Positions 57,056 to 64,000 of a stretch of 64,000 nucleotides of DNA are shown here, piece after piece (the first letter of the stretch is position 1; each line of letters starts with the position of its first letter). The DNA lies in NCBI RefSeq assembly GCF_013374995.1, contig NZ_CP056030.1, positions 248,001 through 312,000 on the forward strand, written 5' to 3'. Made by a program: the position numbers and the translations under genes. This stretch comes from Pseudomonas eucalypticola (GTDB lineage: Bacteria; Pseudomonadota; Gammaproteobacteria; Pseudomonadales; Pseudomonadaceae). The notes under the pieces are model-generated. The model saw only the letters and a list, made by a program, of their open reading frames with translations, searched no databases and had not been told where the DNA came from.

Positions 57056-59053
57056 ATGGCAGTATTAGCCTATCGTCGCGATATCGACGGGCTGCGAGCA
57101 GTGGCTGTAGCGATCGTCGTGCTGTTCCACTTCGGCATCGCCGGGTTCAGCGGCGGGTTCGTGGGTGTGGATATCTTCTTCGTGATCTCGGGCTTCCTGA
57201 TCACCTCCATTCTCTGGCGCCAGCACCAGGCTGGCCAATTCAGCTTCCTGGAGTTCTGGACACGCCGGGCGCGGCGTATCTTGCCCGCGCTTTTCCTGGT
57301 GATGGTGGTGTGCATGGTGGTGGGCTGGTTCCTGCTCACCCCTCATGACTACAGTGACCTGGGGCGCTCAGTTCGCTACCAGGCGATGTTCGCGTCCAAT
57401 ATTCTGTTCCAGCGTCAGGACGGCTACTTCGACACGGCATCGGACCTCAAGCCGCTGCTGCATACCTGGTCGCTGGCGGTGGAAGAACAGTTCTATATCG
57501 TCTTCCCGCTGTTGCTCGGGCTGCTCATCCGTTACCTGCGGCGCTGGCGCCTTTACCTGCTCGGGTTGCTGCTGGTCTCCCTGGCCTTGAGCGTGTGGGC
57601 GGTGCGGCATGATCCCTCCGCGGCATTCTTCCTGCTGCCCATGCGCGCCTGGGAGCTGTTGGCCGGCGCGCTGCTGGCGGTCACGCCCATCGCTGCCAGC
57701 CGCCAGGCGCCCTGGGTGTACCAGTTGGCCAGCCTGGCGGGTTTGGCGATGCTGGTGGCCGCTACCGTGCTTTACGATGCCCACACCCCCTTTCCGGGCG
57801 TCGCGGCCCTGTTGCCGGTAGTCGGAACCCTGGCGCTGATCTGGGCCAATGGTGCGCACGCCACCTGGGTAGGCCGGGTACTGAGCACGCGGCTGATGGT
57901 GGGAACAGGGCTGATTTCCTATTCCTGGTACCTGTGGCATTGGCCCGTGCATGTATTTGCTTCGTATGCGGCCGTCGACGGTTTGAGCGCTTCCCAGGTG
58001 GCTGGCCTGCTGGTCTTGAGCCTGGTGCTTGCCTATGCCTCCTGGCGCTGGTTCGAGCGGCCGCTGCGTCAGGGGCGGGTTTCGGCCAGCGCCCGGCAAG
58101 TACTGGCTTGCGCATTGGGGTTGATGGTGTTGGTGGGTGTGGCTGGCCAGGCGCTGCGCCAGGCCGATGGCGTGCCGTCGCGCCTTTCCCCGCAGGCGCT
58201 GCGCTATGCCCAGGCACGGGAATGGAATGCCGGGCAGCGCGACTGCCTGTCTGACCGCAAGGGGCAACAGCCAGTGTGCACGCTCGGGCCCGCAAGCCCC
58301 ACGTCACCGGCACTGCTGGTGTGGGGCGACAGCCACGCGGCGGGCTTGGGGCCTGCGTTGGCCCTGGCCGCCAAGGATCATGGCACCCCGGTGTCATTGG
58401 CCGCGCGCGCGGGCTGTATCCCCGTGCCGGGGCTGGAGGGCAAGCGAGCCTGCCGTGACTTCAATGGCAAAATGTTGGCCCTGGCCCAGGCGCCCGCCGT
58501 CCACGACGTAATACTGGCCGCCCGCTGGAGCCTGTACCTGTATGGTGACGGGCTAGGCGACACCACCTATATGCTGCACAACCCCCAAGGCCGCGCCGAC
58601 CGCTCCTACGCCGAGCAACAGCTGGCTACCCAACTCACTGCACTGGTGGCCCGCCTGCGTGAACAGCACCGCAGGGTATGGCTGGTGGAGGAAGCGCCTT
58701 TGCAGAAGCAACGGGCGCCCTACCGCCTGACGCGCCTGGCCATGCTTGGCCGCCCGGTAGCCAATGAAGGGCTGCCACTGGCGGAGCATCGCCGCCGGCA
58801 GGCCTTCATCAGCCAGCTGTTCGGCCAACTGGCGGCGGCCGACAGCAACGTGCGAATCATCGACCCGGCGGCGCTGTTCTGCGGTGACGGCCAGACCTGC
58901 CGTATCGAAGCCGACGGCCAATCGCTGTACATGGATGACAACCATTACGGCGACGGTGCCACGGTTTACCTGCAGCCCATGCTCGCGCCACTGTTCGAGC
59001 ACGCAGGCGCAGCCATGGGCAATGGGCCAATTCAGGCCAATTCGGCCGAATGA
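57056..59053 (+). CDS. Acyltransferase 3/SGNH two-domain O-acetyltransferase
   Basis: 665 residues. The N-terminal half (about 1-350) is an integral membrane acyltransferase-3 domain, with the motif RRDIDGLRAVAVAIVVLFHFG at the start, and the C-terminal half (about 400-650) is a periplasmic SGNH hydrolase-like domain with LLVWGDSHAAGLGPAL and a late MDDNHYGDGA block (Asp and His of the triad). The OafA-like architecture O-acetylates surface glycans such as O-antigen. It sits between rho and ubiD, as PA5238 in P. aeruginosa does. Confidence 0.9.
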   Translation: MAVLAYRRDIDGLRAVAVAIVVLFHFGIAGFSGGFVGVDIFFVISGFLITSILWRQHQAGQFSFLEFWTRRARRILPALFLVMVVCMVVGWFLLTPHDYSDLGRSVRYQAMFASNILFQRQDGYFDTASDLKPLLHTWSLAVEEQFYIVFPLLLGLLIRYLRRWRLYLLGLLLVSLALSVWAVRHDPSAAFFLLPMRAWELLAGALLAVTPIAASRQAPWVYQLASLAGLAMLVAATVLYDAHTPFPGVAALLPVVGTLALIWANGAHATWVGRVLSTRLMVGTGLISYSWYLWHWPVHVFASYAAVDGLSASQVAGLLVLSLVLAYASWRWFERPLRQGRVSASARQVLACALGLMVLVGVAGQALRQADGVPSRLSPQALRYAQAREWNAGQRDCLSDRKGQQPVCTLGPASPTSPALLVWGDSHAAGLGPALALAAKDHGTPVSLAARAGCIPVPGLEGKRACRDFNGKMLALAQAPAVHDVILAARWSLYLYGDGLGDTTYMLHNPQGRADRSYAEQQLATQLTALVARLREQHRRVWLVEEAPLQKQRAPYRLTRLAMLGRPVANEGLPLAEHRRRQAFISQLFGQLAAADSNVRIIDPAALFCGDGQTCRIEADGQSLYMDDNHYGDGATVYLQPMLAPLFEHAGAAMGNGPIQANSAE

Positions 59054-59122
59054 GGCACCGGCGGCTGCCAGCGCGCGCCAGAGCAGGTACGATGTACGCC
59101 TATTTTACGAGTGGCATGGTCA

Positions 59123-60589
59123 ATGAAATTCAAGGATCTTCGGGATTTCGTGCAGCAGCTTGAGCAGCGCGGAGAGTTGAAACGCATTCAGGTGCCGATT
59201 TCTCCGGTGCTTGAAATGACGGAAGTCTGCGATCGAACCCTGCGCAGCAAGGGCCCGGCGCTGTTGTTCGAAAAACCCACCGGTTTCGATATTCCGGTGC
59301 TGGGCAACCTCTTCGGTACGCCGGGGCGTGTCGCCTTGGGCATGGGCGCCGAGGACGTCGGCGAGCTGCGCGAAATCGGCAAGTTGCTGGCGTTTCTCAA
59401 GGAGCCCGAACCGCCCAAGGGGCTCAAGGATGCCTGGTCGAAGCTGCCTATCTTCAAGAAGATCATTGCCATGGCCCCCAAGTTGGTCAAGGACGCGGCT
59501 TGCCAGGAAGTGGTCATCGAGGGTGACGACGTCGACCTCGGCATGCTGCCCGTGCAGACCTGCTGGCCAGGCGATGTGGCGCCGTTGATCACATGGGGCC
59601 TCACGGTGACGCGTGGCCCCAACAAAGAGCGTCAGAACCTGGGTATCTACCGGCAGCAGGTGATAGGCCGCAACAAGGTCATCATGCGCTGGCTGAGCCA
59701 CCGCGGCGGTGCGCTGGACTTTCGCGAGTGGTGCGAAAAGCACCCGGGCCAGCCTTTCCCGGTATCCGTGGCTTTGGGCGCCGACCCGGCCACTATCCTG
59801 GGGGCGGTCACGCCGGTGCCCGATAGCCTTTCCGAATATGCCTTCGCTGGCCTGCTGCGTGACAACCGCACCGAACTGGTGAAGTGCCGTGGCAATGACC
59901 TGCAAGTGCCGGCCAGCGCGGAAATCGTCCTGGAAGGGGTGATTCACCCGGGTGAAATGGCCGATGAAGGCCCGTACGGCGACCATACCGGCTACTACAA
60001 CGAAGTTGACCAGTTCCCGGTGTTCACCGTGGAGCGCATCACCCACCGTACCAAGCCGATCTATCACAGTACCTATACCGGCCGGCCACCGGATGAGCCC
60101 GCGATTCTGGGCGTGGCGCTGAATGAAGTGTTCGTGCCGATCCTGCAGAAGCAATTCCCGGAAATCACTGACTTCTATCTGCCGCCCGAAGGCTGTTCCT
60201 ACCGCATGGCGGTGGTCACCATGAAGAAGCAGTACCCCGGCCATGCCAAGCGCGTCATGCTGGGTGTGTGGTCGTTCCTGCGCCAATTCATGTACACCAA
60301 GTTCGTTATCGTCACCGACGACGACATCAACGCCCGGGACTGGAACGATGTGATCTGGGCGATCACCACGCGTATGGACCCCAAGCGCGATACGGTGATG
60401 ATCGACAACACGCCCATCGACTACCTCGACTTCGCGTCGCCGGTGTCGGGCCTGGGCTCGAAGATGGGCCTGGATGCCACCAACAAGTGGCCGGGCGAGA
60501 CCAACCGCGAATGGGGCCGGGTCATCGTCAAGGACGATGCCGTGACTCGTCGCATCGATGAACTGTGGAACCAGCTAGGGATAGATTGA
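59123..60589 (+). CDS. ubiD: 3-octaprenyl-4-hydroxybenzoate carboxy-lyase UbiD
   Basis: 488 residues. The prenylated-FMN dependent decarboxylase of ubiquinone synthesis. [38 protein letters not shown] contains the Glu/Arg pair of the active centre, and [22 protein letters not shown] is the standard N-terminus. It requires UbiX for prFMN. The next gene starts with a 1-base overlap (TGATG), an association discussed below. A 4-residue longer start is possible but not needed. Confidence 0.95.
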   Translation: MKFKDLRDFVQQLEQRGELKRIQVPISPVLEMTEVCDRTLRSKGPALLFEKPTGFDIPVLGNLFGTPGRVALGMGAEDVGELREIGKLLAFLKEPEPPKGLKDAWSKLPIFKKIIAMAPKLVKDAACQEVVIEGDDVDLGMLPVQTCWPGDVAPLITWGLTVTRGPNKERQNLGIYRQQVIGRNKVIMRWLSHRGGALDFREWCEKHPGQPFPVSVALGADPATILGAVTPVPDSLSEYAFAGLLRDNRTELVKCRGNDLQVPASAEIVLEGVIHPGEMADEGPYGDHTGYYNEVDQFPVFTVERITHRTKPIYHSTYTGRPPDEPAILGVALNEVFVPILQKQFPEITDFYLPPEGCSYRMAVVTMKKQYPGHAKRVMLGVWSFLRQFMYTKFVIVTDDDINARDWNDVIWAITTRMDPKRDTVMIDNTPIDYLDFASPVSGLGSKMGLDATNKWPGETNREWGRVIVKDDAVTRRIDELWNQLGID

Positions 60590-61557
60590 TGCGCGTAACC
60601 TTGCAGCCATCGGGCGCGGTGCTGGAAACGCAGCCCGGGGAACGGATTCTGGAAGCGGCCCAGCGCCTTGGCCATGAGTGCCCGCAGAGCTGCCGTAACG
60701 GCAACTGCCATGTGTGTTCAGCTTTGCTGGTAGAGGGGCGGGTACGCCAGGAAGGGGTGGAGCACGACCACGGCGAAATCTACACCTGCATCGCGGAACC
60801 GCTGGAGGACTGCGTGTTGCTGTGGGACGGCGTGTTGGCGCTGGGCGAGTTGCCCGTGCGCACCTTCGCCTGCCAGCTGAGCGAATGCACACCGGTGGGC
60901 GGCGACGTCTGGCGGGTGCGCCTGCGCGCCCCGGCCGGCAGGCCGCCGCGCTACCACGCCGGCCAATACCTGATGATCGAGCGCGAAAACGGCGAAAAGT
61001 CGGCGTTTTCCCTCGCTTCGGCGCCCCATGCGGGGCGTGACCTGGAAATGCACGTGCTGGTACGCGAAGCCAGCGCCCAGAACCTCATCGAGCAATTGCA
61101 GCGCAACGGCATGGCGCGGGTCGAGCTGCCGTTCGGCGACACACACCTGGCCGAATTGCCCGACGGGCCATTGGTGCTGATCGCCGCTGGTACCGGCATG
61201 GCACAAATGCACAGCCTGATCGAGCATTGCCGGGCACAGGGCTTCAAGCATCCTGTGCACCTGTACTGGGGCGTGCGCCGGCCAGAGGACTTCTACCAGA
61301 TTGAGCACTGGGAACAGTGGCAAACCTTGCCCAACCTGTTCCTGCACAAAGTGGTCAGCGACCTGTGTGGCTGGGAAGGGCGCTGCGGCATGTTGCACGA
61401 AGCGGTGTGCGAGGACATTGCTGACCTTGCAGGCGTGCACGTGTATGCCAGCGGCTCCCCCGCCATGATCTACGCCACGCTGGATGCCCTGGTGGCTGCA
61501 GGCATGGACGCGCACCAGATGCGTGCGGACGTCTTCGCCTATGCGCCGCGCCCCTGA
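60589..61557 (+). CDS. Ferredoxin-type flavin reductase (CDP-6-deoxy-glucoseen-reductase-like)
   Basis: 322 residues in three parts. A plant-type [2Fe-2S] ferredoxin (about 1-90) has CPQSCRNGNCHVCSALLVEG with four cysteines counting the later CIAEP; an FAD domain (about 100-190) includes PPRYHAGQYLMIE and KSAFSLAS; an NAD(P)H domain includes PLVLIAAGTGMAQMHSLIEH. The family (AscD/Fre type) passes electrons from NAD(P)H to an acceptor. It overlaps ubiD by 1 base, so co-translation implies a link to the ubiquinone pathway or the UbiD flavin; this is inference. Confidence 0.85.
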   Translation: MRVTLQPSGAVLETQPGERILEAAQRLGHECPQSCRNGNCHVCSALLVEGRVRQEGVEHDHGEIYTCIAEPLEDCVLLWDGVLALGELPVRTFACQLSECTPVGGDVWRVRLRAPAGRPPRYHAGQYLMIERENGEKSAFSLASAPHAGRDLEMHVLVREASAQNLIEQLQRNGMARVELPFGDTHLAELPDGPLVLIAAGTGMAQMHSLIEHCRAQGFKHPVHLYWGVRRPEDFYQIEHWEQWQTLPNLFLHKVVSDLCGWEGRCGMLHEAVCEDIADLAGVHVYASGSPAMIYATLDALVAAGMDAHQMRADVFAYAPRP

Positions 61558-61566
61558 GGCGCTGGC

Positions 61567-62043
61567 TCAGAAACGAAAACCGACATTGACCATGGTCGCC
61601 GCCAGCCCCAACAGCACTACTTCGGCGCCGGCGGGGCCCCAATGGGCCCCGACTGCCGGGATCAGGGCCGGTGCCACGCCGTAGCGGTTCAGCGGCAGCT
61701 TGTCCCGGTATTTGCCGCGGTAGCCGTGGATCAGGCCTGCGCTCAGCTTGTAATACAGCGCCGAGTCGGGCACGTCGAAGCGTTTGCCGAGGTAAACGTA
61801 TTCAGAGCGTTGGCTGAAGGAATTGCGGAATGTGGCACCGCCCATGATCAGCCCCGATGCCTGGTTGCGTTCCAGCCCTAGCAAATCCTGGTGGTTGTTG
61901 TAGCTGTCGTTATTAGCGAAGTGACGAGTGAAGACGCTGCCTTGCAGGTACCAGAACCCGTCATCCGACGCGCCCTGAGCCTGGGCGGCAGCGAACAGGA
62001 CAGCAAGGGTGGTGCTGGCAAATAACAGGCCTGGGTATCTCAT
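61567..62043 (-). CDS. Predicted outer-membrane beta-barrel protein
   Basis: 158 residues with a signal peptide (RYPGLLFASTTLAVLFAAAQAQG) and alternating hydrophobic strands, ending in FRF, the terminal phenylalanine of outer-membrane barrels. HFANNDSYNNHQDLLGLERN recalls the small eight-stranded PagP/PagL-like group. Databases sometimes call relatives a glycerol-3-phosphate transporter, which I doubt. Start at the ATG of 62043; a TTG further up is unlikely. A hairpin-type palindrome lies 53 bases upstream. Confidence 0.7.
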   Translation of the reverse strand: MRYPGLLFASTTLAVLFAAAQAQGASDDGFWYLQGSVFTRHFANNDSYNNHQDLLGLERNQASGLIMGGATFRNSFSQRSEYVYLGKRFDVPDSALYYKLSAGLIHGYRGKYRDKLPLNRYGVAPALIPAVGAHWGPAGAEVVLLGLAATMVNVGFRF

Positions 62044-62388
62044 GAGGTTTACCGCTATCAATCGGGGAGATGCGCTTTTTCTCGCAAGTCGATAGGAAGT
62101 TTCTAGACATGAAACTTCTGAATATATCGTAGGAAAATTTACTTGGTTGGTTCATGCACTATTCTCATGCACTGGGAACAGCGCATACCGTTGCCAAAGT
62201 GCCAGTTCGGTGCGCAGTATGGGGCCGTGACCCGCCACGGTGCTTATAACCAGCGCAAAACGCGTTGCTTATATGAAAATGCAAGGGCTTGATTTTGGGC
62301 ACTTATCTGCCGTACGGTATGAACAGCAGTGTAACAATCAGTTAAAGTGAGCCGACGTTGTCGATTCACGGGGATATCAGGCGACACT
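62044..62388. promoter_or_regulatory. Divergent promoter interval with palindrome and direct repeat
   Basis: 345 bases between the outer-membrane gene and chaC, lower in GC than the genes around it. It holds a perfect palindrome GAAGTTTC-N7-GAAACTTC (62096-62118) on the outer-membrane-gene side and two copies of TCATGCACT 13 bases apart (62152-62160, 62165-62173). These look like a dimer operator and a tandem site of an unknown regulator. No ORF of note lies here. Confidence 0.5.
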
Positions 62389-63036
62389 ATGTCGGCTATC
62401 GAAACTGCGCACTTCAATGTGGTTTATCCACCCTCGCTCGACCTCGGGCCGCAATTGACCCACGAGCAATTGGTGCATTCACTTCAAACGACCATGGGCC
62501 GCCATAAAGGTGGGCCGGTATGGCTCTTTGCGTACGGCTCGCTCATCTGGCGTCCGGAATGCAGCGCCGCCGAGCGTCGGCGTGCGCGGGTGCATGGTTA
62601 CCATCGCGGGCTGTACCTGTGGTCGCACGAACACCGGGGCACGCCTGAACGCCCGGGGCTGGTATTTGGCCTGGACCGCGGCGGCTCTTGCAGCGGCTTC
62701 GCCTATCGTCTGCCGCAGGAGCGGTTGGAAGAGTCCTTGCTGGCCCTGTGGCAACGGGAAATGCCGTATCCCTCCTACCGCCCGCATTGGCTCAACTGCC
62801 GCCTGGACGATGGCACGAAAGTGCAGGCGCTGGGTTTCGTGCTGGAGCGTCATTTACCCAGCTATGCCGGCAACCTGCCCGACAACCTGCTCAGCCATGT
62901 ATTGGAAAGTGCCAGTGGGCGCTTCGGCAGCACGCTCGAGTACGTGCAGCAGACCATCAGCGCCCTGCGCAGCCATGAAATGCCGGACCGTAATCTGGAA
63001 GCGCGGATTAAACGCTGCCATTGCCGGGATAACTAG
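62389..63036 (+). CDS. ChaC-like gamma-glutamylcyclotransferase
   Basis: 215 residues. The ChaC nucleotide-like loop WLFAYGSLIWRPE and the general-base Glu in LWQREMPYPSY are intact, with RGLYLWSHEHRGTPERPGLVFGLDRGGSCSGFAYRL and LPSYAGNLP. Enzymes of this group split glutathione to 5-oxoproline and Cys-Gly. It is divergent from the outer-membrane gene. I begin at MSAIETAHFN; an earlier in-frame start adds 14 residues without support. Confidence 0.88.
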   Translation: MSAIETAHFNVVYPPSLDLGPQLTHEQLVHSLQTTMGRHKGGPVWLFAYGSLIWRPECSAAERRRARVHGYHRGLYLWSHEHRGTPERPGLVFGLDRGGSCSGFAYRLPQERLEESLLALWQREMPYPSYRPHWLNCRLDDGTKVQALGFVLERHLPSYAGNLPDNLLSHVLESASGRFGSTLEYVQQTISALRSHEMPDRNLEARIKRCHCRDN

Positions 63037-63064
63037 CGTTGCTGCTGTGCGCTCACTGACGCTC

Positions 63065-63078
63065 GCTGGAAAACCAGC
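63065..63078 (+). terminator. Weak hairpin after the ChaC-like gene
   Basis: GCTGG-AAAA-CCAGC followed by CTTTCT. Short stem with an imperfect T-tract; low confidence as a terminator. Confidence 0.3.
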
Positions 63079-63087
63079 CTTTCTACA

Positions 63088-64000
63088 TCACCCCAGCAGC
63101 TCACCATAAGGCGCCTTGGCGCCCTGAAGCGGCGCTGCCAATCCCTCCGCCGGTGCGAAATTGCTGCCTGCCACTTTGGAGAAGGCCGCCCACTGGTTGC
63201 CGTAGCTGATGGCCCGGTCAGGCCCTTGTGATTCCGTCACCTTGGTATAGCTGTGCTTGCGCATCTCGGTGAACATGCCGTCATGCTGGTACATGATGGC
63301 GTGGGCGCGGACCAGCTCGTCCTTGGTCAGGTTCAGGCACTTGGCCAGGCTCACCCCCCAGCGGCGCAGGCAGGTTTCAGCCAGATGGCGCACCACCATG
63401 CCGGGTTCTGCCAAGATCTTAGGGCCGGCGACGCCATCGAGAGCGGCATTGCCCACCAGGGTGGCATGGCGGCCGGGCAACGGGAAGACACTGGTCTTGG
63501 TGCTGCCGTCAGTGTGTGGCACTACGCAGGCGAAGCCCTTGGAGCGTTCGTCGCGGGCAAAGAAACCCACGTACTCACGCACATTGGGCCCCAGGGTCAC
63601 GCGCTCGGGTTGGAAGTTCAGCGGACCTGGCACCGGGTCCACGGCAAAGATATTCACGGGAATGTGCTTGAGGGCCGGATCAGCCAGCATGGCATTGGCC
63701 AACATGTGGCAACTGACCGCGCCGCGGCTCCAGCCGACGATGTTCACCTTCGCCGGAATCTTTCCCCCCTTGCGGAACTGATTGACGATCTGCTGCTGCA
63801 ATTGCTGCGGGGTAACTTTGCGGTCTCCGTAGTCGTAGACGCGCGACCAGAAGCTGCCTTTTATCTCCACGTCTTCAATGGGAATGCCGGCTTTCTTCAG
63901 CGTCTGGTAGCGTTCGGCGGTCAGCTTTTCACGTTGCCATTCGAATTGCCCCTTGATCATGTTCAGGGCGTGGCGCACGTTGGTCTCCCACCCCTTGCCG
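63088..64000 (-). CDS. Serine-hydrolase-type protein with GWSRGA motif, 5' end missing
   Basis: The frame is open from the right edge (reading GKGWETNVRHALNMIKG) to its stop at 63088, so at least 303 residues belong to the C-terminal part of a larger gene. KVNIVGWSRGAVSCHMLANAM is a nucleophile elbow GxSxG, NIFAVDPVPGPLNF may give the acid, and His candidates lie near HAIMYQHDGMF. This pattern, G-x-S-R-G, is also seen in DUF2235 and the Tle1 group of T6SS lipase effectors, so it could be a phospholipase-like protein. No T6SS genes are in the window. I cannot name the family. Confidence 0.6.
   Translation of the reverse strand, partial: GKGWETNVRHALNMIKGQFEWQREKLTAERYQTLKKAGIPIEDVEIKGSFWSRVYDYGDRKVTPQQLQQQIVNQFRKGGKIPAKVNIVGWSRGAVSCHMLANAMLADPALKHIPVNIFAVDPVPGPLNFQPERVTLGPNVREYVGFFARDERSKGFACVVPHTDGSTKTSVFPLPGRHATLVGNAALDGVAGPKILAEPGMVVRHLAETCLRRWGVSLAKCLNLTKDELVRAHAIMYQHDGMFTEMRKHSYTKVTESQGPDRAISYGNQWAAFSKVAGSNFAPAEGLAAPLQGAKAPYGELLG

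Overview
The window is high-GC, gene-dense chromosomal DNA of a fluorescent pseudomonad. Gene content and order (lysine-catabolism genes amaA/amaB/hglS, glnK-amtB-sutA, xerC-dapF-lysA, cyaA-argH, algZR-hemCDXY-dsbB-rsd-algP, ppk/ppx, trxA-rho-ubiD) point to the Pseudomonas putida group, in the conserved part of the chromosome. I see no rRNA or tRNA genes, no CRISPR array, no insertion sequences and no prophage. Almost every base belongs to a chromosomal gene; the accessory character is limited to a few insertions and small intergenic repeats.

Layout. (1) 1-8.8 kb: start of a MATE exporter, a LysR regulator, a chemoreceptor with a good FliA-type promoter, then a lysine catabolic block: hglS (2-oxoadipate to D-2-hydroxyglutarate), a LysR regulator, amaB (piperideine-6-carboxylate dehydrogenase) and amaA (pipecolate oxidase). 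(2) 8.9-15.6 kb: an MscS channel with a C-terminal cyclic-nucleotide-type domain, a FUSC exporter, comM, another LysR and ubiK. (3) 15.6-18.8 kb: the nitrogen-control pair glnK-amtB behind an NtrC/sigma-54-type promoter, yjbQ and the RNA polymerase factor sutA. (4) 18.8-29.4 kb, mostly minus strand: yigB-xerC-DUF484-dapF-lysA-lptM in one run, cyaY and a DUF1289 gene on the plus strand, then cyaA, two small conserved genes and argH. (5) 29.5-39.3 kb: algZ-algR, hemC-hemD-hemX-hemY, a dsbB homologue, rsd/algQ, an FKBP and algP, the conserved alginate-regulator/haem neighbourhood. (6) 39.4-47 kb: an ABC-F ATPase, an RhtB-type exporter, a secreted isochorismatase-like hydrolase with a LysR, a coupled pair of small secreted proteins, a UPF0178 protein, elbB and a DedA protein. 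(7) 47.1-54.9 kb: ppk with a candidate PhoB box, convergent ppx, then an amino-acid ABC importer with a divergent FadR-type regulator, apparently inserted between ppx and trxA. (8) 55-64 kb: trxA, rho, a surface-glycan acyltransferase, ubiD with a coupled iron-sulfur flavin reductase, an outer-membrane protein, a ChaC-type cyclotransferase and the 3' part of a GxSxG hydrolase that runs off the right edge.

The clearest regulatory signals read directly from the DNA are: a FliA-like promoter for the chemoreceptor, perfect T-N11-A LysR operators in front of amaB and beside the first LysR gene, an NtrC site plus GG-N10-GC promoter for glnK, a PhoB box spaced correctly from a -10 for ppk, and several strong hairpin terminators (amtB, sutA, trxA, rho). 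A dispersed repeat of about 40 bp occurs in three intergenic places. The most unusual protein features are a DsbB whose first redox pair is CxxS, a signal-peptide-bearing isochorismatase-like hydrolase, and a cyclic-nucleotide-type domain lacking the usual phosphate-binding arginine on the MscS channel. I did not find a clearly unprecedented multi-gene system; the best leads are listed as findings.
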